Source: JABWBD01 sp040768665 (lineage in GTDB: Bacteria; Planctomycetota; Planctomycetia; Pirellulales; Thermoguttaceae). From it: a DNA stretch of 64,000 nt. Every line of letters begins with the position of its first letter. Position 1 is the first letter of the stretch. The notes under the pieces were generated by a model, which saw only the letters and a program-made list of their open reading frames with translations, was not told the origin of the DNA and ran no database searches. The stretch lies in the NCBI GenBank assembly GCA_040768665.1, contig JAXGMN010000035.1, positions 62,001-126,000 on the forward strand, given 5' to 3'. Below, piece after piece: positions 36,846 through 46,375 of the stretch. Both the position numbers and the translations under genes were made by a program.

Positions 36846-37181
36846 ATGGACTCTCACACGAACTTCCAGACATCGGCACCTCGCCGTCCGATCCGCCCCT
36901 TGGCTGGCTACCGCGTAATGGCCCGCCACCGCGATCGCAGCCAATCGCTGGTGACCCTGGCCGAAAACCACCGGCAAGCGGTTATCCGTGCCAAGGCGTT
37001 CTGCGACACGATCGCTGCCAGCCGTGACGGAATCGTATCCGTGCGTATCGAAGAGTGGGGCGGGCTTTGCCGCTCACCAAAACTGGGCCACTTCTGCTCA
37101 CGTAAACTGACCCACTACTTGGAAAGAAAAGTCCTGAAACTGCCGGTCGTTGTCGTCGGGCCACCGGCTCAGTGGATCTGA
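36846..37181 (+). CDS. Hypothetical protein with strong RBS
   Basis: ATG 36846 follows CAGAGGAGGTCAACC, one of the best Shine-Dalgarno sequences here. The 111-residue basic product (PLAGYRVMARHRDRSQSLVT, NHRQAVIRAKAFCDTIAASR) has no family I know. The last 40 codons (after IEEWGGLC) look like unrelated sequence, so the original C-terminus may be lost. Confidence 0.45.
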   Translation: MDSHTNFQTSAPRRPIRPLAGYRVMARHRDRSQSLVTLAENHRQAVIRAKAFCDTIAASRDGIVSVRIEEWGGLCRSPKLGHFCSRKLTHYLERKVLKLPVVVVGPPAQWI

Positions 37182-37380
37182 GCACAGGCATGCCGATTTA
37201 GCTGAGTGCCAACGGGGCGGGACGCTGACCGAAGGACAGTGGCGGCCAGTGAGCCCGTGGCAGGGCGGATTTTCCCATCGGTTCGCGACCCAGTTGAGCA
37301 CTCGCACCAAGAATGCGGGCCATACGCCCTTTTCGTCGGACCCGCCCCAAGAGTGCTTCTCAATTACCCCGAGAAGTATA

Positions 37381-37410
37381 TTGACAGAAGTACACTACAT
37401 CTGCTATACT
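37381..37410 (+). promoter_or_regulatory. Sigma-70-type promoter
   Basis: TTGACA (37381-37386) and TATACT (37405-37410) are separated by 18 bases: a perfect -35 and a near-perfect -10 box. Transcription would start near 37417. Confidence 0.65.
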
Positions 37411-37416
37411 GCCGAA

Positions 37417-37528
37417 AACGGGATGGGTATCGGAAGAGCCTGAACCAAAAAGAGCAGGTATCAAGATGAGCCCGTCGGCTCACTAGCGCGCTGCCAACCA
37501 GCGCCAAGTGAGGCGGCGGGCTTTTTTA
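37417..37528 (+). ncRNA. Candidate small RNA ending in a long terminator hairpin
   Basis: The promoter at 37381-37410 would give a roughly 110-nt transcript. Its 3' end is a two-level hairpin: outer AGCCCGTCGGCTCAC (37469-37483) / GTGAGGCGGCGGGCT (37508-37522), inner GCGCTG/CAGCGC, then TTTTTT. No good ORF follows. A six-codon frame MSPSAH with its ATG at 37466 lies in the hairpin, so a leader-peptide attenuator is an alternative. Function unknown. Confidence 0.5.
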
Positions 37529-38469
37529 TTGCCGCCACGATCAACCCTTTCCACTTCACCCCAACTCCAAGATACCCCATGAACCCGCAGAACCTTCCAC
37601 CGCTGGACCGTCCAGATCCCTGGCTTCCCCTTCCGCCGCGCTCGAGCGCACGCCCGGGCGGCGGCGCGCTCCTCGACGACGACAAACGCACGACGTGTCG
37701 TTCAAAAGCACCTCGCGACACCGTCCGGCAGGCAATCCATCCACGAAATCCGGCCACGAGCCGAGTCGTGATTTCCCTTCTGCCCGCGGCAGCGCAGCGA
37801 TTTTGACGCCCCGCTGCCGAGCGATATGGAACTTCCGTCAACAGCCAACCCGGCAAGTACCGAGCGCGAAACGGGTTGCGGCTGATGCCCTCGCCCGAAA
37901 TTTTGCAACCAAAGCGCGGGGCATCGCAAAAATGGCGACACGGCACCACGCCGCGATCGCGTCTGACCTCGTATCCCAAACGTCCGACACCGGACACCAC
38001 ACGCGCCCCGATCGCCCAACTCCCTTGCTCCACGCTCCATGGTCCAGGCCAGGCTCTTCAGACGACTTTTTAGACACCCTGCTTTCGACCGGTGCGAACT
38101 TGCGCGCACGTCCTTTGACACAAATCCAACCTGCTCCACTCCTTACTGCCCAGCCCATCGTCCAAGTCAAATCGTAGAAAACTCGACTTGGCTAAAAATT
38201 CCCTCGCCGCATCCCGTGCCGGGCAATTTATTCCGCTTGGCTCAGAACTCGACAGATCGCGCCGCACCGACAACAATGAGGCAGGTAAATGGACATGCGA
38301 ACAAGATCGGCGATGATACTGTGAAAAGCCCTGGCAAAACGGGGACAGGCACCTCGCCGAGAGACATATTCTGCGTGTTTTGCGACTGTCTGGCTCGGAG
38401 CCAGTCACCGTTTTGTGAGGGCCTCTAAACACAATCGACCTCAACAGCCCCGGTAGAACTTGCCGTTCC
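37529..38469. other. No supported gene
   Basis: Open frames exist (for example ATG 37579, Pro/Arg-rich) but show no family or RBS. An R5 copy occupies 38336-38414, just upstream of the cyclase gene. Confidence 0.5.
38336..38414. repeat. R5 element
   Basis: AAAACGGGGACAGGCACCTC at the left and GAGCCAGTCACCGTTTT at the right; the arms occur in the opposite order to 18853-18932. Confidence 0.7.
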
Positions 38470-40395
38470 GTGGAAACGACGCGCGACAGAATCCGGCATT
38501 TGTTGCAGACCCCCCCGGCACGAGGGGCGGTTGTGGGGGTGGTATGCGCTCTGGTGTGCTGGGGCCTGGGGACGACTGAAACGGCGCGATGGCTGGAGAA
38601 CTGGACGTGCGACGTCGCAACGCTCTTCCGCGGCGGACGGCCAACGAGCACCCATGTCGTCATTGTCGGAATTACCGACAATTGTCTGCGGTCGATCGAT
38701 AAGCCCCTTGCCTTCTTGAGCCCGGAGTTGGCTCGCGTCGTCACTTATGTTCACGAGCATGGTGCGGCAGCCGTCGGGATCGACGTTCTTCTCCCGGCGA
38801 CGGAAACAACGCCCGACTATTACCTGCCCGGCGCTCCCGGCGACGCCGGCACCGTGGGTGTCGCCGTGCTGAACGCGGGCAACGTCGTACTGCCGATGTG
38901 GAATGTCCGCTCAGACCGATGGATCTTGCCGGCATACGAGTGGCAGCCGTTCCGACCGGATTGGAACGATCTGGCCTTCGTCAATCTGACGCCGGACAGG
39001 GACATGTTCACCCGGCGTCAACTCCTCCGCGCGGCAGACGACCAGGGGCAATTGCGGGCTTCGCTGGCTCTGGCGGTGTTTGCCGAGGCGATGAGATTTC
39101 CTCGCGAGTGGTTCGAACAACCCCAGTTGCAGCTCGACGGCAAGCGCATTCCCTTGGACAGCGACGGTATGCTGCCGATCAACTACCTTGGCCCGCCGGG
39201 CACGGTCAAGACAATTCCCTTCCGCACCGTCCTGGCCGCAGAGTCGGGAAAAGAAGAGCTCCGCCACGACTTCGAGGACGCGATCGTGTTGATCGGCATC
39301 ACGGCAGACGCCCAACCCGACCGGCATAGCACTCCCTATGCCAACCAGTCCGTGGCCAGCGCGCTGCGCAAGATGCTGGTCAAGCAAGATATCGATCGTA
39401 TGGCGGGCGTGGAGATCCACGCCAACGTGATCGCTACTCTGGGCGATCGCGCATTCATCTCCACCCCCTGGTGGCTCTCCACGCCCCTGACGCTCGTCGT
39501 GGTCGGAGCAGTGCTGGGAGCGGCAATCACGCGGACCAGTCTCGCTTGGGGAGCGGTCATCGCGCTGGTCCATCATTGGACCTGGAAGGCCTTTGCGGTC
39601 GCGGTCTTCTGGTGGGGCAGCTATCGAGTCGACGTCGTGCCCATGCTGTTGCTCGGCGTCATGGTGTACGGCGTCGTCTTCGCGCTTCGGTGGCGCCTGA
39701 TGAGGCAGATGATGGGGCTCTTCAAGTCCGAACTCGTCGCCCAGGCCCTGGAGGCCGATCCCAGCAAAGCGGAACTGCGGGGCGAAGAGCGAGAGGTTAC
39801 CATCCTGTTTACCGACGTGCGAGATTTCACCAGCCTTTCCGAGAAGCGCACGCCCCAGGAGGTGGTGGCTCTGCTGAACACGTACTTCTCCGTCATCGTT
39901 CCCGAGATCGAGTTGCGAGGCGGGACGGTCAACCAGTATCTCGGCGACGGCCTGATGGTCATCTTCGGAGCACCTCGGCATCAGCCGGATCATGCGCTGC
40001 GGGCCGTCGAGACGGCCGTTGCCATGATACGCGCAGTCCAAAGCGCCGAGCATCAGTGGAGCGAATTGGGCGCACCCGCCTTCCGCATCGGCGTCGGAGT
40101 CCACACGGGAAAAGCGGTTATCGGCACCATCGGCAGCCCCCGTCGTCTGGACTACACGGCCATCGGCGACACGGTGAATACGGCGTCACGGATCGAGACG
40201 GGCACGAGGCACCTCGACGCCGCGATCCTGATCAGCCAAGCCACCTACGACGCCTTGCAGCCCCAGGACCGCCAACGCCTCGTCCGCAATCCGGCCCCAA
40301 GCTCCTTGCGGATGAAAGGCAAAGAAAATGTCATTCAAGTGTATCCCATCGGGTTGTATAATAAAGAGGTTAACAACACGGGGGTCGTACGATGA
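38470..40395 (+). CDS. CHASE2-domain adenylate/guanylate cyclase
   Basis: The 641-residue protein has an N-terminal TM (GAVVGVVCALVCWGLG), a periplasmic CHASE2 domain (about 40-330; VVIVGITDNCLRSIDKP, AAVGIDVLLP, IVLIGITA), two or three further TMs (residues 335-410), and a class III cyclase (about 430-620; VTILFTDVRDFTSLSEKRTP, LGDGLMVIFGAP, YTAIGDTVNTASRIE). It should make cAMP or cGMP in response to an external signal. Start is GTG 38470, without clear Shine-Dalgarno. It overlaps the FecR-like gene by ATGA. Confidence 0.9.
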   Translation: METTRDRIRHLLQTPPARGAVVGVVCALVCWGLGTTETARWLENWTCDVATLFRGGRPTSTHVVIVGITDNCLRSIDKPLAFLSPELARVVTYVHEHGAAAVGIDVLLPATETTPDYYLPGAPGDAGTVGVAVLNAGNVVLPMWNVRSDRWILPAYEWQPFRPDWNDLAFVNLTPDRDMFTRRQLLRAADDQGQLRASLALAVFAEAMRFPREWFEQPQLQLDGKRIPLDSDGMLPINYLGPPGTVKTIPFRTVLAAESGKEELRHDFEDAIVLIGITADAQPDRHSTPYANQSVASALRKMLVKQDIDRMAGVEIHANVIATLGDRAFISTPWWLSTPLTLVVVGAVLGAAITRTSLAWGAVIALVHHWTWKAFAVAVFWWGSYRVDVVPMLLLGVMVYGVVFALRWRLMRQMMGLFKSELVAQALEADPSKAELRGEEREVTILFTDVRDFTSLSEKRTPQEVVALLNTYFSVIVPEIELRGGTVNQYLGDGLMVIFGAPRHQPDHALRAVETAVAMIRAVQSAEHQWSELGAPAFRIGVGVHTGKAVIGTIGSPRRLDYTAIGDTVNTASRIETGTRHLDAAILISQATYDALQPQDRQRLVRNPAPSSLRMKGKENVIQVYPIGLYNKEVNNTGVVR

Positions 40396-41324
40396 GACGA
40401 TGGCTGATAACGTTTGTTGCGATGGCAATACCTTGTGCCGCCATGGCAGCCGAGAGGGCCCAGCTTGCAGCTCGCATACTGGAGGCCGAGGGCGACGCGA
40501 CGATAACCGACCCGGGCGGGAAGGCACGCCCGGCCACCCTGTACGGCACCGTCTACTCCGGCGAACGCCTCACTGGCAAGCCCGGCTCGATCATCGTGCT
40601 CGGTTTTCGCGAAGACGGGCACCTCGAGCGTTTGCAGGTTCCCGCCAACGTCGAAGTGACGGCTCGCGGCTGCAGGCCGCCGGGGATTCTCGTCGCGAGG
40701 GCACTGAAAACTTCAAACCGCAAACTGGGGCAATGGATCGACGAATTGCCGAAGATCCCCGAGGTGAGCCTGGCCGGCACCGCGCTCATCAAAGGCCCGC
40801 CGGTAGATCGTCCGAGGCTGGTACCGATTCCTGCATCCACGGTGGCTGCCGCCAATCCCGCGTTCTCCTGGCCGGCGATTCCCGGTGTGCAGCGGTACGA
40901 GATCACGGTGACCCGCAGCGACGGCGGCCTCTTCTGGAAGACCACCACGCAAAACACCACGATCGACTATGCCGGTTGGCCCTTGCAGCCAGGAACCGTC
41001 TACCGTTGGCGCGTGGCGGCCCCGCCCGGAGTCGGCCAGCATGCAACGTTCTACGACGGGCACTTTACGACTGCAACGGAAGACCAACAGCAGAACTTGC
41101 GCCAGCTCGAGGAGTTGATTGGATGCGGCGAGCCGTCGCTTCTGGCTTTGGCCGCCGCATGCTGCGAGCGGCACGGCTTTCTTGCCGAGGCGATCCAGGC
41201 GTATGAGCGGCTGATGGAAACGTCGCCGAATTCGTCGGCGGTACCCGAGAACCTTGCACGCCTCTACCGCCGCGCCGGACGCGACGATGATGCGAAGTCG
41301 CTGCAGCGTCTCGCACATGAGTAG
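40392..41324 (+). CDS. FecR-like domain protein with C-terminal helical repeats
   Basis: The 310-residue protein has a signal peptide (MRRWLITFVAMAIPCAAMAA), a FecR-like beta domain (about 25-100; ARILEAEGDATITDPGGKAR, GERLTGKPGSIIVLGFR), a fibronectin-like segment (PAFSWPAIPGVQRYEITVTR) and a TPR-like end (EAIQAYERLMETSPNSSAVP). It overlaps the cyclase stop codon, so the two are made together. FecR/CHASE2-cyclase pairs are a recurrent bacterial arrangement; it is probably the periplasmic partner of the CHASE2 sensor. Confidence 0.82.
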   Translation: MRRWLITFVAMAIPCAAMAAERAQLAARILEAEGDATITDPGGKARPATLYGTVYSGERLTGKPGSIIVLGFREDGHLERLQVPANVEVTARGCRPPGILVARALKTSNRKLGQWIDELPKIPEVSLAGTALIKGPPVDRPRLVPIPASTVAAANPAFSWPAIPGVQRYEITVTRSDGGLFWKTTTQNTTIDYAGWPLQPGTVYRWRVAAPPGVGQHATFYDGHFTTATEDQQQNLRQLEELIGCGEPSLLALAAACCERHGFLAEAIQAYERLMETSPNSSAVPENLARLYRRAGRDDDAKSLQRLAHE

Positions 41325-41531
41325 CCGGGTTGCAATCAGGACTCTCTCCGGAGCATACTTGCGATGGAGACTGAGGCGGTTTAGGAGTCTTTTTCTGAAT
41401 CGGCCCAAGACCATCGCAGGAAACGCCCGGCTGGGTTGGGGCCAATCCGGAAAGTGGCTCCCGACCCTGTGCCACAGAAGCTTGCCGCACGCGGCAGAAA
41501 CTCTGAATCGACAGCCAAGTGGAGAGAATCG

Positions 41532-43109
41532 ATGACCCTGCACCTGCGATCGATGCGACATCCGACACTCACCGTGCTCGTCCTACTGCTTGCGGTCGCC
41601 CCGGCATCGGCCGGCGAATCGCGGCAGTCCGGAGTGTACGACGTATATGCCTACGGCGCGACCGGCGACGGAGAGGCGCTCGATACGGCCTCGATCCAAA
41701 AGGCCATCGATGCCTGCGCGGAAGCGGGTGGCGGCACGGTCCGGCTTTCCGCAGGAATATTTCGCTCCGGCACGATTCGGCTGAGGAGCAACGTCTCGCT
41801 CTGTCTCGATGCCGGCGCGACACTTCTGGCGAGCCGGGACATCGACGATTATCCCAGCATTACGCCCGAGATTCCCTACTACTACCAGCCCCGCTTCACC
41901 AAGAGCCTCATCTACGCCGAGCACGCCGAGAACATCGCGCTGGTGGGCCGCGGCGTGATCGACGGCCAGGGGAAACATTTTCCCGCCCGGCCGGGCGACG
42001 ATGCGATGCGGCCGTACATTGTGCGGTTCAGTGAGTGCAGGAATATCCGCGTCCGGGACCTTACGTTTCTGGATTCCGCGCGATGGCTTTCCCACTACCT
42101 GGCCTGCGAAAACGTCGTCATCGACGGCATCACGATCCGCAGCATGATTCGCGAGAACCGCGACGGCATCGACATTGACAGCTCCAGCGACGTCCGCATC
42201 TCGAACTGCCATATCGAGAGCGGCGACGACGCGATCGTGCTCAAAGCCACGGCCGCCCGCCCGTGCCGCCGCGTTACCGTGACCAACTGCGTGCTCAGCA
42301 GCACGGCCTCGGCGTTGAAACTTGGTACGGAGTCGATCGGGGGCTTCGAAGATATCCTTTTCACGAACTGCACCATCTACGACACCAAGGGCGATGCAGT
42401 CGCCGTCGAAGAGGTCGATGGCGGCATGTGCCGGCGCGTGAATATCTCGAACATCACTATGAACAACGTCGCGGTTGCCATCTTCGTCCGGCTCGGAAAC
42501 CGCGGCCGGCAACTCCCCGATCGGCCGTCGGGCGTCGGCACCCTCGGCGACGTCACGATCAGCAACATCACGGCGACCAACGTCGGTCCGCTGGGATGCT
42601 CGATCACCGGCATCCCGGGCCATCCCGTCCAGAACGTTACGCTGGACAACATTCGCATCCGTTTCCAGGGCGGCGGCGCCACCGGTCCGACGGCCCTCGA
42701 TGTTCCGGAAAAGACCGACGCGTATCCGAAAGGCTCGATGTTCGGCCCGCTGCCGGCCTATGGGCTCTATTGCCGCCACGTGAGGAATCTGTCGTTGAGC
42801 CGGCTTGATTTCGGCTTCGACGAGGAAGACCGCCGTCCGGCCCTCGTGCTCGACGACGTGTCCGACGTGAGTCTCTCCGGGTTGCGGGCCGACCTTTCGC
42901 CTTCGGCGCCGGCGCTTGTCTGGCTGAACCAGGTTCGCGGCGGACTGACCCACGGCTGCCGGCTTGCCGGTGACGTGCCGGTCGTCTTGCGCGTTGGCGG
43001 CAGCGAGACCACCGGCATTGCCCTGCGGGCCAACGATTTTCGTCGTGCAGAGCGAGTTTTCGAGATATCGGGAGATGCTCCCAAAGATGCCGTCTCAGTC
43101 GACGAGTAG
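41532..43109 (+). CDS. GH28-family (polygalacturonase-like) secreted hydrolase
   Basis: The 525-residue protein has a signal peptide (TVLVLLLAVAPASA) and a right-handed beta-helix starting DVYAYGATGDGEALDTASIQ. GH28 acidic motifs are present (NRDGIDIDS; SGDDAIVLK), but the usual GHG and RIK motifs are replaced by SSTASALK and RVN, so substrate or mechanism may differ from polygalacturonase. It is followed after 36 bp by a sulfatase and then an oxidoreductase, which suggests a sulfated, uronic- or rhamnose-containing polysaccharide. Confidence 0.85.
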   Translation: MTLHLRSMRHPTLTVLVLLLAVAPASAGESRQSGVYDVYAYGATGDGEALDTASIQKAIDACAEAGGGTVRLSAGIFRSGTIRLRSNVSLCLDAGATLLASRDIDDYPSITPEIPYYYQPRFTKSLIYAEHAENIALVGRGVIDGQGKHFPARPGDDAMRPYIVRFSECRNIRVRDLTFLDSARWLSHYLACENVVIDGITIRSMIRENRDGIDIDSSSDVRISNCHIESGDDAIVLKATAARPCRRVTVTNCVLSSTASALKLGTESIGGFEDILFTNCTIYDTKGDAVAVEEVDGGMCRRVNISNITMNNVAVAIFVRLGNRGRQLPDRPSGVGTLGDVTISNITATNVGPLGCSITGIPGHPVQNVTLDNIRIRFQGGGATGPTALDVPEKTDAYPKGSMFGPLPAYGLYCRHVRNLSLSRLDFGFDEEDRRPALVLDDVSDVSLSGLRADLSPSAPALVWLNQVRGGLTHGCRLAGDVPVVLRVGGSETTGIALRANDFRRAERVFEISGDAPKDAVSVDE

Positions 43110-43145
43110 AAAGAATCGCAGATACCCAGAAGAAAGGAAGCCGCG

Positions 43146-44558
43146 ATGTCCTCTTCGAAAGACCGCCGCCTGATGGCAATATGTCTGATTCTCCTGTTGA
43201 GTATCCGTGTTGCCCATGGTCAAGCCTCGGAAGACAAGCCGGCCGGCGCACGCCCGAACATCCTCTTCTTCCTTACGGACGATCAGCCGCAATCGGGTCT
43301 CGGGTGCATGGGCAACCGGGTAATCCAAACGCCCAACATGGATCAGCTTGCGGCCGACGGAGTCCTCTTCACCAACTCGTTCGTTACCACGTCGATCTGC
43401 TGTTCGAATCGCGCTTGCATCCTCACCGGCCAGCATATGCGGCGCCACGGCATCGAGGATTTTCAGAAGCCATTGTCCGCCGAGGCCATGGCACAGACCT
43501 ATCCCGTCCTGCTTCGCAAGGCAGGGTACCGTACCGGCTATCTCGGCAAGTTCGCCGTTGGCTGGCCGAAGCCGGATATCCGTCACCTCTCGCTGCCCGC
43601 GGACCAGTTCGACTTCTGGTACGGCTTTCCGCAGACGATCAACTTCCGGCAGGTCGTCGACGGCAAGGAGCGATACCTGACCGATCTGATGACCGAGAAG
43701 GCGATCGAATTCTTTCGCGAGAATTCGCGCAAACAGCCGTTTTGCCTCACCGTGGCGTTGAAAGAACCGCACGGTCCCTGGAACTACTTCGACCCGGATG
43801 TGCCGAATCCCTATGAGGGCGTCACGATCCCGCCGCCCGCGACGTTCACCTCGGCATCCTATGCATCCTTGCCCGACTTCCTTCGCGATTCGCTGGGAGG
43901 CCGTCCGGGAGCGAAATGGCTGGCCGACCCGGACGCCTATCAGGCCCACATGCGGACGTATTACCGGCTGATAAGCCGAGCGGATCTGGCGGTGGGCGAG
44001 ATCATGCAGGCTCTCGCCGATCTGGGGCTGGACGACAACACGGTCGTGATCTTCACATCGGACAACGGTGAGATGCAAGGCGCTCATGGCCTGGCAGGCA
44101 AGTGGCTGATGTACGAGGAGTCGATCCGGGTGCCGTTGGTGATCCGCGATCCTCGCCGGCCCGCGGAGGCCCGCGGCCGCCGCTGCGACGAGATGGTGCT
44201 GAGCATCGATCTGGCCCCGACGATGCTCGCCCTGGCGGGAGTCGCCGTACCAAACGCGATGCAAGGCCGCGATTTGGGCCCGCTCGTGCGGTGCGAGACG
44301 CCGACTTGGCGCGACTGCTGGTACTACGAGCACACCTACGCTCATCCGCCGCAGCACCCGATTCCCAGGACCGAAGGCGTGCGGACCGGGCAGTGGAAAT
44401 ATGTCCGCTATACCGACGATGACCCGCCCTGCGAGCAACTTTTCGATCTTCAGGGCGACCCGCTGGAGGAGAACAACCTTGTCAAATCGGCGCAGCATCG
44501 TGAGAGGCTCGAAGAGCTTCGCATACAGTGCGATCAATACCGTGAGACGCTCCGCTGA
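43146..44558 (+). CDS. Secreted formylglycine-type sulfatase
   Basis: The 470-residue enzyme has a signal peptide (RLMAICLILLLSIRVAHG), the metal-binding NILFFLTDDQPQSGLGCMGN (D45/D46) and the active-site segment SICCSNRACILTGQ. C85 aligns with the formylglycine cysteine and R89 with the conserved Arg, but the normal CxPSR core reads CCSNR. Further motifs are GKFAVGW, VALKEPHGPWNY and FTSDNGEMQGAHGLAGKW. It should desulfate carbohydrates; activation needs a formylglycine-generating enzyme that is not in the window. AGAAAGGAAG-type RBS precedes ATG 43146. Confidence 0.9.
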   Translation: MSSSKDRRLMAICLILLLSIRVAHGQASEDKPAGARPNILFFLTDDQPQSGLGCMGNRVIQTPNMDQLAADGVLFTNSFVTTSICCSNRACILTGQHMRRHGIEDFQKPLSAEAMAQTYPVLLRKAGYRTGYLGKFAVGWPKPDIRHLSLPADQFDFWYGFPQTINFRQVVDGKERYLTDLMTEKAIEFFRENSRKQPFCLTVALKEPHGPWNYFDPDVPNPYEGVTIPPPATFTSASYASLPDFLRDSLGGRPGAKWLADPDAYQAHMRTYYRLISRADLAVGEIMQALADLGLDDNTVVIFTSDNGEMQGAHGLAGKWLMYEESIRVPLVIRDPRRPAEARGRRCDEMVLSIDLAPTMLALAGVAVPNAMQGRDLGPLVRCETPTWRDCWYYEHTYAHPPQHPIPRTEGVRTGQWKYVRYTDDDPPCEQLFDLQGDPLEENNLVKSAQHRERLEELRIQCDQYRETLR

Positions 44559-44881
44559 AGATCCACGGCGGCCCGGCACGAAATGCAGCGTTTCGGACGC
44601 GGTCCACGTCCCAAGAACCTGCCGCCCACGAGCAGACTCTTGCCTCGGCCCCGTGGTGTCTGTTAAAAAAGGCTAGGTGCACTGGCCTTTTCAGTGAGTG
44701 GGCAGCCGGGTCGGTTCCGCTGCCAAGGCAGGAAGAAAAGGCCGAGGTCCTCGACCATCAGCTCTTGACACGATGGGGCAAAAAGGTTGAGGACTAGCCC
44801 CATCCCCACCGCGTGCGTGAATGGCAGGCCATGTCGGACTGCCGACCCCGTATCCACATCCCACCCATTCAGGACACCGCT
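44559..44881. other. Intergenic with weak terminator-like hairpin
   Basis: AAAAGGCT...GGCCTTTT (44667-44691) could end sulfatase transcription. Nothing else is recognised. Confidence 0.45.
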
Positions 44882-46243
44882 ATGACCCGCTCCAACGATC
44901 GATCGACCTCGACCCGCCGACAGTTTCTTCAGACCACCGGTTCCCTTGCGGCCGGCGCTGCCGTGCTCGGCGGCGCGGCGCCGCGGGTGCACGCGGGAGA
45001 AGACAACACGATCCGCCTGGCACTGATCGGCTGCGGAGGGCGAGGGGCCGGCGCAGTCGGCGATGCCCTGTCCGTCTCCGGTGCCGGGCCGATCAAGCTG
45101 TATGCCATGGCGGATCTTCATGAAGCCAGCATGAACGCCCGGCTCAAGGCCCTGAAGGAGAAATTCCCCGACAAGGTCGATGTTTCGGATGACCGCAAGT
45201 TCCTCGGTTTCGACGCTTATCGCAAGGCGATCGATCTGCTCAAGCCGGGCGATGTCGCCATGTGCACCACCCGCGCCTACATCCGGCCGGTCCACGTCGA
45301 ATATGCGGTGAACAGAGGGATCAACGTCTTCATGGAGAAGCCCTTCTCGCCGGACCCGGGCGGTCTGAAGCGGCTGCTACGCGCCGGCGAGGAAGCGGAG
45401 AAGAAGAACGTCAAAATCCTGGCGGGGCTTCAGTGCCGCCACTCGCCGGCCCGCCAGGCGCTGATCGACAGAATCCGCGACGGCGAGATGGGCGAGATCC
45501 CCTTGATCCGCGCCAACCGGTTGGGCGGGGCCGGCTGGCTTCGCGACCAGGGCCAGAAGTCGAACAACCTGATGGACCAGTTGCAGTTTGGCAGGATCCA
45601 TCTCTATTGGATCGGCTCCGGACACATGGTCGACTACCTGATCCACCAGATCGACGAATGCTGCTGGATCAAGGATGCATGGCCGGTCTCGGCCATCGGA
45701 ATGGGCGGACGCGTGCCGGAAAGCGAAGACCGGGGACAGAACATCGACGCCTACTCGATCGAATACACATTCGCCGACGGCACGAAGGCGTTCTGCGGGT
45801 TCCGGCGGATCAACCAGACCCGCAGCGACTTCGCCACCTATATCCATGGCACGAAGTGCGCCGCCCAGTTCTCCGGCAATATCCACGCCCCTACGGTTCA
45901 CATGTTCAAAGACCAGCGGATCAACGAGGAGAATATCGCCTGGACGCCCACGGACGACGCCTTCAGCCCGTGGCAATATGAATGGAACGACTTCATCAAG
46001 AGCATCCGCGAGGATCGGCCTCACAACGAGGCGAAGCGAGCGGTCTACTCGGACCTGACCACCCTGATGGGTCGCGCCGCGTGCCACATCGGCCAGGAGG
46101 TAACCTGGGAGCAGATCATGAAGTCGGATTTCCAGTTCTGCGATTATCTCGACAAGCTTACGCCCGACAGCCCGCCGCCGGTCCTGGCCGACAAGAACGG
46201 GCAGTTTCCCCTTCCGATCCCGGGGCGATGGACGGAGATCTGA
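44882..46243 (+). CDS. TAT-exported Gfo/Idh/MocA oxidoreductase
   Basis: The 453-residue protein has a twin-arginine signal (STSTRRQFLQTTGSLAAGAA), the Rossmann motif LALIGCGGRGAGAVG, the signature VFMEKPFSP and a C-terminal catalytic alpha/beta domain (GLQCRHSPARQALIDRIRDG; HQIDECCWI). Such NAD(P)-dependent enzymes oxidise or epimerise sugars and are massively expanded in planctomycetes. Position after GH28 and sulfatase suggests a role on released sugars. ATG 44882 begins the signal. Confidence 0.9.
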   Translation: MTRSNDRSTSTRRQFLQTTGSLAAGAAVLGGAAPRVHAGEDNTIRLALIGCGGRGAGAVGDALSVSGAGPIKLYAMADLHEASMNARLKALKEKFPDKVDVSDDRKFLGFDAYRKAIDLLKPGDVAMCTTRAYIRPVHVEYAVNRGINVFMEKPFSPDPGGLKRLLRAGEEAEKKNVKILAGLQCRHSPARQALIDRIRDGEMGEIPLIRANRLGGAGWLRDQGQKSNNLMDQLQFGRIHLYWIGSGHMVDYLIHQIDECCWIKDAWPVSAIGMGGRVPESEDRGQNIDAYSIEYTFADGTKAFCGFRRINQTRSDFATYIHGTKCAAQFSGNIHAPTVHMFKDQRINEENIAWTPTDDAFSPWQYEWNDFIKSIREDRPHNEAKRAVYSDLTTLMGRAACHIGQEVTWEQIMKSDFQFCDYLDKLTPDSPPPVLADKNGQFPLPIPGRWTEI

Positions 46244-46258
46244 ACCGGGGTGTGGAAT

Positions 46259-46375
46259 AAGGCGAGCGGCAGGAATTCTTTTACCAGTAGGATGGACATT
46301 CCTGTCCGTCGGCAGAAGACGGACAAGAATGTCCATCCTACCTCGTGATAAATCCCTTTCTGCCGCTCGCCTAAG
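46259..46375. repeat. Nested palindromic repeat
   Basis: Outer arms AAGGCGAGCGGCAGG / CTGCCGCTCGCCTAA enclose inner arms GTAGGATGGACATTCCTGTC / GACAAGAATGTCCATCCTAC. The outer arm shares CCGCTCGCCT with R8. It follows the oxidoreductase gene and could also serve as a terminator. Confidence 0.7.

Noticed and set aside
37579..37806. Small Pro/Arg-rich gene after the candidate small RNA
   Set aside because: No RBS, no family, and overlapping frames are equally open on both strands.
41583..42953. 456-codon minus-strand frame
   Set aside because: Shadow of the GH28 gene in GC-rich sequence; low complexity Asp/Arg composition.
43095..44579. 494-codon minus-strand frame
   Set aside because: Antisense of the sulfatase gene; no family signature.
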